In this document: positions 32,680 through 39,518 of the stretch, piece after piece
How positions within the stretch are numbered: the stretch's first letter is position 1
Layout: each line of letters begins with the position of its first letter
Assembly (NCBI RefSeq): GCF_003049505.1
Contig: NZ_PYWN01000043.1
Span: forward strand, 1-39,518
Direction of reading: 5' to 3'
DNA length: 39,518 nucleotides
DNA from: Metasolibacillus meyeri
Lineage (GTDB): Bacteria > Bacillota > Bacilli > Bacillales_A > Planococcaceae
Program-made: the position numbers and the translations under genes
The notes under the pieces: model-generated
Databases searched by the model: none
The model's input: only the letters and a program-made list of their open reading frames with translations
Told to the model about the DNA's origin: nothing

Positions 32680-33150
32680 ATGGACGAAACATTAAGAAAT
32701 TCAGTTAAAGTAATGATAAAGGAAACATTTGAAGGTCCACCAATGCCTGTGAAAGGAAGCTGGTTCACCAACCCTGAGCCAAATTCAGGTATCTTTGGCG
32801 TGTTGGAGGAAAGTAATTGCGATGAAGCTTCACTGGCCATCCATGGCACAACATTAGCTGCGCATATGGATCATATCCGTTATCATATGTGGGGAACGAA
32901 TGGCATATTAAATACTGGAAAGCAGCCGAAAATGGAATGGGAGAAAAGCTGGGAGATTCATGCGGTAGATGAGAGGCAATGGGCTCAAATTCAAAAAGAT
33001 TTACACAATGAGTATCAAGTACTTTTACAATCGCTTGATGCTATTGAGGAAAATGAAGTCCTTATCAATGTTGTGATACCTTCTTTAGCTCATTCAGCCT
33101 ATCACCTTGGAGCCATCCGACAAATGTTAAAGATCATAAAAGAAAAATAA
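32680..33150 (+). CDS. DinB-family four-helix protein
   Basis: 156 residues, predicted four-helix bundle of the DinB/YfiT type. Candidate metal-binding His are in TTLAAHMDHIRYH (two to three His) and PSLAHSAYHLGAIRQM (His pair at the C-terminal helix), the usual pattern for metal-binding DinB proteins. Members include thiol transferases and damage- or stress-induced proteins; the activity is not predictable. Start ATG 32680 has CTGGAGGAA 6-7 bases ahead; the GTG at 32659 is in frame but has no site. Driven by a strong, apparently repressed promoter shared with the divergent CGNR regulator. Confidence 0.82.
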   Translation: MDETLRNSVKVMIKETFEGPPMPVKGSWFTNPEPNSGIFGVLEESNCDEASLAIHGTTLAAHMDHIRYHMWGTNGILNTGKQPKMEWEKSWEIHAVDERQWAQIQKDLHNEYQVLLQSLDAIEENEVLINVVIPSLAHSAYHLGAIRQMLKIIKEK

Positions 33151-33221
33151 ATGAACAAAAGGTTAAGTAATCTTTTCATTAGACATCCTTAAACAATACG
33201 ATTAAAATAACAGTTATGTAA

Positions 33222-33524
33222 GTGTATGAAAGGGTGTCTAAGCTGTATAAAATTATTTATATGAAGGCCGATTATGAGCCATGGTGGCAATTTGAAGGCT
33301 GGGAAGAAACGATTCAGGAGACATACTTTTACGAAACAGAAGAGGCATTAGAACAAGCTTTTCAAGAAATGCTCATGCAATACCGAGCACAGTATGAAAA
33401 TGTGGCCGTAAAGCATGAAATATATGTTGCTTTTTGGACGGAAAATGAGTGCGAATATTGTGACGCATGTGATGAAGACGCACAAATTTATCATGGTTTA
33501 ATTAAGGTTAAATCGAAAAAATAA
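33222..33524 (+). CDS. DUF1033-like protein
   Basis: Up to 100 residues. The conserved core is YKIIYMKADYEPWWQFEGWEE at the N-terminus and FWTENECEYCDACDEDAQIYHG at the C-terminus, matching my recollection of DUF1033 (small Bacillales/Lactobacillales family, unknown function). Two Cys in CDAC could bind metal. The start is unclear: GTG 33222 has no ribosome binding site. GAAAGG (33228-33233) would best serve the CTG at 33243, which would give MYKIIYMKADYEPWW, close to the likely family N-terminus. Other genes of the window are not coupled to it. Confidence 0.75.
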   Translation: MYERVSKLYKIIYMKADYEPWWQFEGWEETIQETYFYETEEALEQAFQEMLMQYRAQYENVAVKHEIYVAFWTENECEYCDACDEDAQIYHGLIKVKSKK

Positions 33525-33582
33525 GCAATTGCTGCAATTGACAGAAATAAAGGAAAATTTTAAAAAAATTCAAGAAAATAAA

Positions 33583-33610
33583 TTGACATAGTGTAAAATG
33601 ATGGTATAAT
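33583..33610 (+). promoter_or_regulatory. Promoter of the cold-shock gene
   Basis: TTGACA (33583-33588), 16-base spacer, TATAAT (33605-33610). Gives a leader of about 150 bases, typical for csp genes. Confidence 0.8.
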
Positions 33611-33648
33611 TAAATTAACAATAAAGATTGCTTGACCGGATACAATGG

Positions 33649-33712
33649 ATTCACATATTACAAAGAGTGATCGGTGTAACTGACGGTACTCTTTGTAATA
33701 TGTGAATTTTTT
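33649..33712 (+). promoter_or_regulatory. Large hairpin with T-run in the cold-shock leader
   Basis: A perfect 20-bp stem ATTCACATATTACAAAGAGT (33649-33668) with 33688-33707, 19-base loop, then TTTTT. It lies between promoter and ribosome binding site and looks like an intrinsic terminator inside the 5' leader, so transcription attenuation or RNA-thermometer control of the gene is likely. Confidence 0.82.
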
Positions 33713-33765
33713 ATTTCGGTAAACAATTCCATATTGTTCACTTTATTTTTTGGAGGTTTTCTCAA

Positions 33766-33966
33766 ATGAAACAAGGTACAGTAAAATGGTTTAACTCAGA
33801 AAAAGGCTTCGGATTCATCGAAGTAGAAGGCGAAAACGACGTATTCGTACACTTCTCTGCAATCCAAGGCGAAGGTTTCAAAACTCTTGACGAAGGTCAA
33901 AAAGTGGAATTCGAAGTTGTAGATGGCAACCGCGGACCACAAGCTGCTAACGTAACTAAACTTTAA
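33766..33966 (+). CDS. Cold-shock protein (CspA/CspB family)
   Basis: 66 residues, one OB-fold cold-shock domain. Both nucleic-acid-binding motifs are present: RNP1 KGFGFIEV (residues 13-20) and RNP2 DVFVHFSA (about 25-32). It binds single-stranded RNA/DNA as an RNA chaperone. Start ATG 33766 has TGGAGG 8 bases ahead. Codon use is highly optimised. Preceded by a long structured leader and followed by a perfect terminator. Confidence 0.97.
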   Translation: MKQGTVKWFNSEKGFGFIEVEGENDVFVHFSAIQGEGFKTLDEGQKVEFEVVDGNRGPQAANVTKL

Positions 33967-33997
33967 TTCTTAGAATTAAATGTAAATCGTTAATCCA

Positions 33998-34028
33998 AAG
34001 CACTTCCTGTAATGGGAAGTGCTTTTTT
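33998..34028 (+). terminator. Terminator of the cold-shock gene
   Basis: AAGCACTTCC pairs with GGGAAGTGCTT around TGTAAT, then TTTTTT. Confidence 0.92.
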
Positions 34029-34055
34029 CATATCCTATAAAGGAAGTGGTAAACA

Positions 34056-34538
34056 ATGCTTGCAACAATTTCACGACACCAGCAGCAAATCATTGCCCAA
34101 TTTACACGCTCGTTCCCATACAGCATACAACAAGTATGGTCGGTATTAACAGAAAATCATCATTTACAACAATGGATGGGTAATTTAGAAATTGTGGATG
34201 CCCGTAAAAATGGTAAAATGCATTTTCACATGCTAGACGGCACAGATGCTTTCATCGACATGAGAATTACGGATTATGAAGAGCCAAAATTATTTGCCTT
34301 TGAATGGGACAAGGACCATGTGCGATTTGATTTACAATTGTCAGAGGCAAGCACTGTGTTAACGTTAACCGAAACAATCCAAGAGCTAACCGCACATACC
34401 CCAAAGGATTTAGCAGGCTGGCATATATGCTTACAGCTATTTGAAGGCGTTTTGCAAGGCGCGAGTGAGCAAGAATTTCCAATGAAGGATTGGGAGAAGT
34501 ATTACGGAGAGTACACGGAGTTGCTAAAAGAAATGTAA
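34056..34538 (+). CDS. SRPBCC (AHSA1-like) domain protein
   Basis: 160 residues. N-terminal FTRSFPYSIQQVWSVLTENHHLQQWMG and YEEPKLFAFEWD..VRFDLQLSEASTVLTLTETIQ follow the START/Bet v1 (SRPBCC) fold pattern of the AHSA1 group, with C-terminal helix DLAGWHICLQLFEGVLQG. Hydrophobic-ligand binding is expected; function not known. Start ATG 34056 has AAGGAAGTGG ahead; TTG 34050 is not needed. Confidence 0.82.
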   Translation: MLATISRHQQQIIAQFTRSFPYSIQQVWSVLTENHHLQQWMGNLEIVDARKNGKMHFHMLDGTDAFIDMRITDYEEPKLFAFEWDKDHVRFDLQLSEASTVLTLTETIQELTAHTPKDLAGWHICLQLFEGVLQGASEQEFPMKDWEKYYGEYTELLKEM

Positions 34539-34550
34539 GGGAATAAATGT

Positions 34551-34588
34551 AGGTAGAGCATACAGTTTATATGCGCTATCTATTTTTT
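34551..34588 (+). terminator. Terminator of the SRPBCC gene
   Basis: AGGTAGAGCATA pairs imperfectly with TATGCGCTATCT (one A-C mismatch), followed by six T after a short gap. Confidence 0.65.
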
Positions 34589-34815
34589 ATGCAGAATTCG
34601 TGTCATAAATTTGTAATATTTGTAACATTAAATGAACGTTGGAATAATACTGTATATCGTCAGGATGATGACAATCACTTCTAGACTCTTTTTCAAGGTT
34701 GAATAGAGTGAATCAATTAAGTATTTTTTCGATGAATAAAACGATGCTAACAGCCCAAAATAGGCTAATTATGATACTTTATCACAATCGTTTTTTGCGT
34801 ATTTAAATTCATTTT

Positions 34816-35004
34816 AACTTCTTTCAGCAGAAGTCTCCCACCCTCTATAGGTGGCGAGATGAATGCCAGCATTAGACCTGCTTCAGCGGGTGTTCAAACA
34901 CCGACTGAAAGAAGTTAAAGCCTCCGGCGGATGTCACAGATTTTGAAGGGGAGTTTTTGAGCGCGCTCAAAAAATCTGGACGCAATTACGCCGAGGCGTA
35001 ATTG
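34816..35004 (+). mobile_element. Hairpin-rich structured element of unknown type
   Basis: About 190 bases of dense secondary structure between the SRPBCC and methyltransferase genes. AACTTCTTTCAG (34816-34827) pairs perfectly with CTGAAAGAAGTT (34905-34916), enclosing a CCACC/GGTGG hairpin and a GGGTGTT/ACACC hairpin. Then GCCTCCGGCGG, TTGAGCGCGCTCAA and the perfect CAATTACGCC-GA-GGCGTAATTG (34983-35004). GC content is higher than the flanks. No protein is encoded. It resembles non-autonomous transposon or guide-RNA-like repeats; the class is not established, and there is no second copy in the window. Confidence 0.5.
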
Positions 35005-35072
35005 ATTCATGCTGTAACATGACATAAAGTAGGTTCATCTATACTTAAATTACGGAAAGGGGTGGACTGTCA

Positions 35073-35774
35073 ATGACAAAATTAATGACAACAACGGAAG
35101 ATTTGATGATTATGCTAGATGACATGCTACGTGAGCCGACAGCGTTTTGGAATGAGTTTTATAAGGAGCGAGGAAAGAAAGTACCGTTTTTCGTAAATGC
35201 ACCAGATGAAAATTTAGTGCAATATTTTGAACGAGGTTTGTTACAAAAAGGGACGGTTTTAGAGCTAGGCTGCGGTGCTGGTAGAAATGCTCTTTACTTA
35301 GCAAAGCAAGGGTTTCATGTACATGCGGTGGATTTATCTAGTGTTGCTTTACAATGGGCAAAGGAACGAGCTATGGAGGCACAAGTTCATATTCAATTTG
35401 AGCAAGCCAATCTATTTGAGCTACCACTAAAGGAAAATCACTACGATTTTATTTATGATGCAGGTTGCTTACATCATATTGCCCCACATCGCCGTTTACA
35501 ATATGTTGAAATAGTACAGAAGGCATTGAAAAAAGGAGGCTATTTTGCGGTTAATTGCTTTGCTGAAAATGGTGCATATGGTGGTTCCACAATATCGGAC
35601 TGGGAAGTTTATCGTCAAAGAAGCTTGCAAGGTGGGCTAGGCTATACGAAAGAAAAGCTACAAGCGATTTTTAATGCTTTTCAAGAAATTGAAATTCGCG
35701 CAATGCGTCCAATTGAACAACCAAGCACAATGTTTGGCTTAGATGGATTTATTGTAGCTATTTTTAAAAAGTAA
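35073..35774 (+). CDS. Class I SAM-dependent methyltransferase
   Basis: 233 residues. Motif I VLELGCGAGRNALYLAKQG at about 65-83, motif II VHAVDLSSVALQWAKE, motif III FEQANLFELPL, then the catalytic-region FIYDAGCLHHIAPHRR. The N-terminal FWNEFYKERGKKVPFF is typical of a TehB/thiopurine-methyltransferase-like group; substrate unknown. Start ATG 35073 follows GGAAAGGGGTGG at about 8 bases. It lies directly downstream of the structured element, which may affect its expression. Confidence 0.86.
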   Translation: MTKLMTTTEDLMIMLDDMLREPTAFWNEFYKERGKKVPFFVNAPDENLVQYFERGLLQKGTVLELGCGAGRNALYLAKQGFHVHAVDLSSVALQWAKERAMEAQVHIQFEQANLFELPLKENHYDFIYDAGCLHHIAPHRRLQYVEIVQKALKKGGYFAVNCFAENGAYGGSTISDWEVYRQRSLQGGLGYTKEKLQAIFNAFQEIEIRAMRPIEQPSTMFGLDGFIVAIFKK

Positions 35775-35902
35775 AAGATACGATTGATCCTGCTTTTGTC
35801 TATCGAAACGTTTTTCTGTTGTGAAAGTATAGCAGCAACAGCAGATACAAGACCTCGATTTTAGTATGATGCAATGGAAAATAATCATTAGAACTCCACA
35901 TG

Positions 35903-35937
35903 AAACCCCAAGCGGATAATTATTCGTTTGGGGTTTG
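35903..35937. terminator. Terminator-like hairpin after the methyltransferase
   Basis: AAACCCCAA (35903-35911) pairs with TTGGGGTTT (35928-35936), with partial inner pairing; weak T tails on both sides. About 130 bases after the gene. Confidence 0.55.
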
Positions 35938-36045
35938 TTCACTAACGGTTCTTAAAATACCTATAATAATTCAAGATTATATCTTCCTTGATTAATATTG
36001 AAGCTGTGGATATCTCACGTTGTTTTCATTGAAGGAATTTTTTCC

Positions 36046-37221
36046 TTAAAATTGTTTACGCACTTGCTGTGTGCTACAAAGAAACAGACCAATAACACTA
36101 ATGCTAGCTAATAGAAAAAATATAGAGTGAGCCGAAAATCGTTCAGCGAGTACGCCGAAAATAGGCGTTAAGCACACAATACATCCTTGATTAAAAAACA
36201 TGCGTATACTTGCGGCTCTACCGTGATATTGTTGTGCTGTAGCTATTTGTTGAATCGCTTGGAAAGTGGTGCGTATCCACGTTGTACAAAAACCAATGCC
36301 GGCACAACCAATCACGGTAAAAGCAATCGTTGTATCTAATGCTAATAAAAGAAGGCTAAGCATTAATCCTACCATCATAATTATGGGAGAAAATTGCTTA
36401 AAATTTTTTATATATTTTGTACCAAGTAGCCCTGCTAACACACCACTAATGGACAAGGTGATTTCAAGTAGTCCGTAAAGCGTTGCATTAGATTTCAAAA
36501 CCTCATACGTATAAGCAGCCAAAAATCCAACAGTGGTATGATAAATTAATTGTCCAATCATCATGATGATTAGTAATTGGAGGAAAAAGCAGCTTGATAA
36601 GCAGTATGTAAAGCCTGCGCGCATTTCTTTGAAAATGGAATATCTAGAACGGTATATAACAAGCTTATCTTTGGGCAAGCGCCACAGCAAAGAAAGTGCA
36701 ATGAAGATGGCATTTATAATCGTAAAAGCTAGTATGCTTACGACCGCTTGCGTAATGAAAAAGCTACTAATCGCTGTGCCTAAAATACCACCAATAATTG
36801 TGTAGGAGGCGGATTTTTGAAAGGTGACAATAAGCTGTTCCTTGTTAAAAAGTGCTGATATATAGGCTTGCATCGCTGGACGAATGAGTGATCCACATAA
36901 TTGAAGTACCATATTGGATACAATTAATAAAATAGGCGATAAATCATCAAAACAAATCATAACAGCAGCTATTGTTATGAATATAGTAGCAAATGCAGCG
37001 AGTAACAAATATTTTTTATGATAACGGTCAACAAAAACGCCGAAAAAGGGCATACATAATAAGCTTGGCAAAAAGCCCAATCCCACAAATAACCCTGTGT
37101 ATACGATATTTTCTGTTTGTTCATACAGCCCCCATGTAATAAAAATAAAATAAGCGGATAGAGCGAAATCGAGTAACCCCTGTATCCAAATGACCTTTGT
37201 TAAATACCTCAACAGCAACAC
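36046..37221 (-). CDS. MFS transporter
   Basis: Up to 391 residues with 12 predicted membrane helices. The loop 2-3 motif reads GVFVDRYHKKYLL (major-facilitator motif A, G-x-x-x-D-R-x-x-K) with a second half-copy around FNQGCIVCLTPIFGVLAERF. Likely a drug or metabolite exporter. It is divergent from an SgrR-like regulator, the same arrangement as sgrR and the sugar-efflux MFS gene setA in enterobacteria. The start is uncertain: GTG 37221 is only 1 base from AAAGGA, while TTG 37212 (MRYLTKVIW) is at 9-10 bases and fits better. Confidence 0.88.
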   Translation of the reverse strand: MLLLRYLTKVIWIQGLLDFALSAYFIFITWGLYEQTENIVYTGLFVGLGFLPSLLCMPFFGVFVDRYHKKYLLLAAFATIFITIAAVMICFDDLSPILLIVSNMVLQLCGSLIRPAMQAYISALFNKEQLIVTFQKSASYTIIGGILGTAISSFFITQAVVSILAFTIINAIFIALSLLWRLPKDKLVIYRSRYSIFKEMRAGFTYCLSSCFFLQLLIIMMIGQLIYHTTVGFLAAYTYEVLKSNATLYGLLEITLSISGVLAGLLGTKYIKNFKQFSPIIMMVGLMLSLLLLALDTTIAFTVIGCAGIGFCTTWIRTTFQAIQQIATAQQYHGRAASIRMFFNQGCIVCLTPIFGVLAERFSAHSIFFLLASISVIGLFLCSTQQVRKQF

Positions 37222-37265
37222 GTCCTTTCAACTGTTATAATAAAACAGACAGATTAAAAGAAAAA

Positions 37266-37291
37266 TGGACAATTTGCCAAATAAATGTCCA
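37266..37291. promoter_or_regulatory. Dyad between MFS and SgrR-like genes
   Basis: TGGACA (37266-37271) and TGTCCA (37286-37291) with TTT/AAA inner symmetry, in the 88-base gap between the divergent starts and just ahead of the AAGGAGG site of the regulator. A candidate operator for autoregulation. Confidence 0.45.
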
Positions 37292-37309
37292 CTTTTAAGG
37301 AGGATGCGA

Positions 37310-38797
37310 TTGGAACAGGCATTACAATTACTATGGTCACTGCGTCATGAACAGCTATCTATTTATGAGCTAAGTACCAAAATGCAACTCAGTACAAAGC
37401 AAGTAACACGTAAACTGAAAAAATGGCAAGAGGCGGGCTGGATTTGCTACTGTGCGGGAAAAGGAAGAGGGCATTTATCAACGATTCAATGGCAAAAAGA
37501 TGTGGAGCAACAGTTGCTTCTTAGGCTGAAACAGGAATTCCAGCAAAAAAATTTCACGAGGTTAGCAAACATTTATATGGCTTACTTCTCAGAAGGATTT
37601 CAGCAAACAGTAGCGACACTGTTAACAGAGCATCTGATATTCAACGAGCATCAAATGAAAACAATGTTGACAATACCTGTTTATAGTAAAAGCTTAAATC
37701 TTCATCCACATCATTATAGGGATACGGAAAGTGGCTGGGTACTTTCCCATGTTTATAGTCGCCTTGTAACGCAGCATGATGAGGATATACTTCACCATTG
37801 GGAGCAGATTGGGGAGCGCTTTATTTTCTATATCCGTCCATTTATTTATTGGCATAACGGAGAGAAAGTGACAGTAGAGGAAATCATCCAATCGATTACA
37901 AAGACGTTTCAGTTAGAGAAATATAGCTATTTTTACCGCAAAGTAAAGAGCATTAAAAAGCGAACAAACACGACTTTTGAAATGATTTACTCAGGAGGAG
38001 AGGACGAGTTACTGACACTTTTTACTCAATTGAATTTTAGCCTACAGCATCCATTAGATGAACGTATCGGAACAGGTGCGTATAAAATTATTCAAAATGC
38101 ACAAGGAGAAGTGCGATTAACAGCCTATGTTCAATACCACCTTGCACAAGCACTAATCGAGCATATTCAATTTATTACGATTCCTTCAACACTACAAAGA
38201 CAGCTGCAATGGTCGATGCAGCAAAATGAAGAGCAATATCAACGCTATGTGGAGTTAGGTGGCATTATCTCTGCCTATTTAAACCCTTTCTCTAAAAAGT
38301 GGCAGAAGCGAGAAGCTCGCCTTTTTCTGCTTGGCATATTAAAGCAGTTTGCACAACAAATTGAGCAAGTGGACTCGTTAAAATATTCATGTATTGATGA
38401 ACAGTTACCTAGCACACAACATGTAACTATGGAGAACGTGCAGATTAGCTATATTGTCAATCAATCGAAATTTGTGGACGCTTTACAGAAATTTTGTGAG
38501 GAGCGAAATGTAGCAATCGAAGTAAATAAACAAACCGTTGAGGATATTTCTACTCGTCATTTATTTGAAAAAGCAGATGTATTAATAATGGGGGAATATC
38601 CCGTACCGCCCTTTATTTTAGAAAATGACAAAGAGCATCCGTTATCCACCGGTTTGGACCACACATGGTCTACGCCTTTATATACGTCTTTTCGTGAAAT
38701 ATACTATCCTAGTAATTTTAGAAGAAGTGCAGAAACGATTTACGGTTATCCAAATTTGACAAAATGCTGGATGAGTGAAAGTGAGGAAAAAGGATGA
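37310..38797 (+). CDS. SgrR-family transcriptional regulator
   Basis: 495 residues. A winged-helix N-terminus (LWSLRHEQLSIYELSTKMQLSTKQVTRKLKKWQEAGWICYCAGKGRGHLSTIQW) is followed by a family 5 solute-binding-like domain (about 150-490) with IRPFIYWHNGEKVTVEEIIQSI and a GTGAYKI strand. SgrR proteins bind a small ligand in this domain and control uptake or efflux genes. The divergent MFS gene is the likely target. Start TTG 37310 has AAGGAGG 6 bases ahead; the frame is open to ATG 37265, but that places the dyad inside the gene. Confidence 0.87.
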   Translation: MEQALQLLWSLRHEQLSIYELSTKMQLSTKQVTRKLKKWQEAGWICYCAGKGRGHLSTIQWQKDVEQQLLLRLKQEFQQKNFTRLANIYMAYFSEGFQQTVATLLTEHLIFNEHQMKTMLTIPVYSKSLNLHPHHYRDTESGWVLSHVYSRLVTQHDEDILHHWEQIGERFIFYIRPFIYWHNGEKVTVEEIIQSITKTFQLEKYSYFYRKVKSIKKRTNTTFEMIYSGGEDELLTLFTQLNFSLQHPLDERIGTGAYKIIQNAQGEVRLTAYVQYHLAQALIEHIQFITIPSTLQRQLQWSMQQNEEQYQRYVELGGIISAYLNPFSKKWQKREARLFLLGILKQFAQQIEQVDSLKYSCIDEQLPSTQHVTMENVQISYIVNQSKFVDALQKFCEERNVAIEVNKQTVEDISTRHLFEKADVLIMGEYPVPPFILENDKEHPLSTGLDHTWSTPLYTSFREIYYPSNFRRSAETIYGYPNLTKCWMSESEEKG

Positions 38798-38808
38798 GGG
38801 AGGCAAAC

Positions 38809-39099
38809 TCACTGAAATTTTTCACCCCCTTTTGTAAAAAAGCCTTTAATCAGCAAAATGCATCCATTGACGAATAGAGTAGAGCTATAAATAATCGCCG
38901 CCACACCAGAGGCGAATGCATCATGAAATAGATGCCCAATGATGAAAAAGGATACAATAAATAAAACAGGCGCACCTAAAAGCATCATGAGTAAACCTGA
39001 ACTTATCCATTTCTCTGCCGAGCTTTTTGCTGATTTAATAATCAATAAATTCAGTAAAATTAATAAAATAAAAGGAAACCATGTTAGCAACTTATCCAT
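38809..39099 (-). CDS. Small membrane protein, three helices
   Basis: 96 residues. Helices at LLTWFPFILLILLNLLIIK, WISSGLLMMLLGAPVLFIVSFFII and FASGVAAIIYSSTLFVNGCILLIKGFF. No family recognised. Start ATG 39099 has GAGGTG 6 bases ahead; an in-frame GTG at 39108 lies within that site. It ends 11 bases after the convergent SgrR-like gene, with no terminator between, so transcripts may overlap. Confidence 0.65.
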   Translation of the reverse strand: MDKLLTWFPFILLILLNLLIIKSAKSSAEKWISSGLLMMLLGAPVLFIVSFFIIGHLFHDAFASGVAAIIYSSTLFVNGCILLIKGFFTKGGEKFQ

Positions 39100-39171
39100 C
39101 TTTTTCACCTCGACTTTTTAAAACTACAATGATATATGGTAAAATTGGTTAATTGGAGGTATCGTTAAAAT

Positions 39172-39432
39172 ATGAACCTTTACTTCTTACTATCAATTGG
39201 CATACTTATTATTGCTGTGTTTCTTTATAAAATTAGCCAGAAAAAATCGAAGAGATTCTTCAAATATATACCAGCTGTTCTATTCGCTATTAGCATTGCT
39301 TTCGTTTATTTAAAAATGCTGTTCATCTCTAAAAGATATGAAGTGATTACAGATACAATCGTGTTGATGCTTTTAGCCGTAGGTTTAGGCAGTGCTTTGT
39401 TGACTGTGATTATAATTGAAATGATAAAGTGA
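39172..39432 (+). CDS. Small membrane protein, YesK-like
   Basis: 86 residues with three hydrophobic helices (LYFLLSIGILIIAVFLYKI, YIPAVLFAISIAFVYLKMLF, IVLMLLAVGLGSALLTVIIIEM) separated by basic loops. Pattern and size recall the YesK-type small membrane proteins of Bacillus; function unknown, match from memory only. Start ATG 39172 has TTGGAGG 10 bases ahead. The stop codon lies within the end of structured element copy 2, so the element abuts the gene exactly. Confidence 0.6.
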   Translation: MNLYFLLSIGILIIAVFLYKISQKKSKRFFKYIPAVLFAISIAFVYLKMLFISKRYEVITDTIVLMLLAVGLGSALLTVIIIEMIK

Positions 39433-39518
39433 AACTTCAATCAGTGGGGGTTTTCCTCATCCCGCACTGATTGTTAGTTGAACCAATCGGGCTTTTACGG
39501 ACAGTTATCGCCCACCTA
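39422..39518 (-). mobile_element. Structured repeat element, copy 2 (runs off the window)
   Basis: Read on the minus strand it gives GCCCGATTGGTTCAACTAAC, CAATCAGTGCGGGATGAGG, CCCCCACTGATTGAAG and CACTTTATCA, aligned along its whole visible length with 834-927. The outer left part lies beyond base 39518. Confidence 0.6.

Noticed and set aside
1-39518. tRNA, rRNA, prophage or integrative element
   Set aside because: No cloverleaf, rRNA-like stretch, integrase, attachment-site duplication or phage structural gene was seen.

Overview
The window comes from a low-GC Gram-positive bacterium of the Bacillales. The best fit is Planococcaceae, in the Lysinibacillus/Solibacillus range. The signs are strong AGGAGG ribosome binding sites, frequent GTG/TTG starts, U-tailed hairpin terminators, an odhA-odhB pair, an ArlRS-type two-component pair, an xpaC-yaaN pair and a lysine (L-box) riboswitch. 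This is inference from gene content; no rRNA or tRNA gene was seen. Most of the window is ordinary chromosome, with no prophage or intact transposase.

Layout. 1-3800: tail of a secreted CAP-domain protein, a lone MurG-type glycosyltransferase, a GNAT acetyltransferase and about 1.1 kb without a gene. 3.8-12.6 kb: a four-PAS GGDEF diguanylate cyclase, an OmpR-type regulator with its kinase, then the E1 and E2 subunits of 2-oxoglutarate dehydrogenase. 12.7-16.3 kb: a small membrane protein, a lysine-riboswitch-controlled amino-acid ABC transporter and an unannotated 29-residue membrane peptide. 16.5-21.4 kb: a DUF6501-like protein, yaaN/xpaC, an acylphosphatase, and a soluble chemoreceptor with a protoglobin-like N-terminus and a zinc-binding CZB-like C-terminus. 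21.5-26.6 kb: a YcdB/YcdC-type protein, a truncated ECF sigma gene, a Nudix enzyme, two membrane-linked unknowns, a methyltransferase and an aborted gene start. 26.6-28.5 kb: an Lsa-like ABC-F gene behind a complete attenuator (promoter, 19-residue leader peptide, antiterminator, terminator). 28.5-39.5 kb: a VOC protein, an amino-acid racemase, a Nudix-HAD-reductase operon, a divergent CGNR regulator/DinB pair, a DUF1033-like protein, a cold-shock gene with a hairpin leader, an SRPBCC protein, a methyltransferase, a divergent MFS/SgrR-like pair and two small membrane proteins.

Between the genes lie several repeat families. The most striking is a degenerate tandem repeat with an exact 21-bp period (core AAATTCGCYCAACGAA), found at five intergenic sites. 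Two of these sites fall exactly where a gene has lost its remainder. A second family is a structured element of about 160 bp with three copies, and a third is a hairpin-rich element upstream of a methyltransferase. A dispersed family of hairpins at gene ends shares a CTGAAAAG-type stem.

Regulation is unusually readable here. The lysine transporter promoter is boxed in by a perfect 11-bp dyad and followed by a riboswitch and terminator. The DinB-family gene has a perfect TTGACA-N17-TATAAT promoter with a dyad just downstream. The cold-shock leader carries a 20-bp perfect hairpin ending in a T-run.
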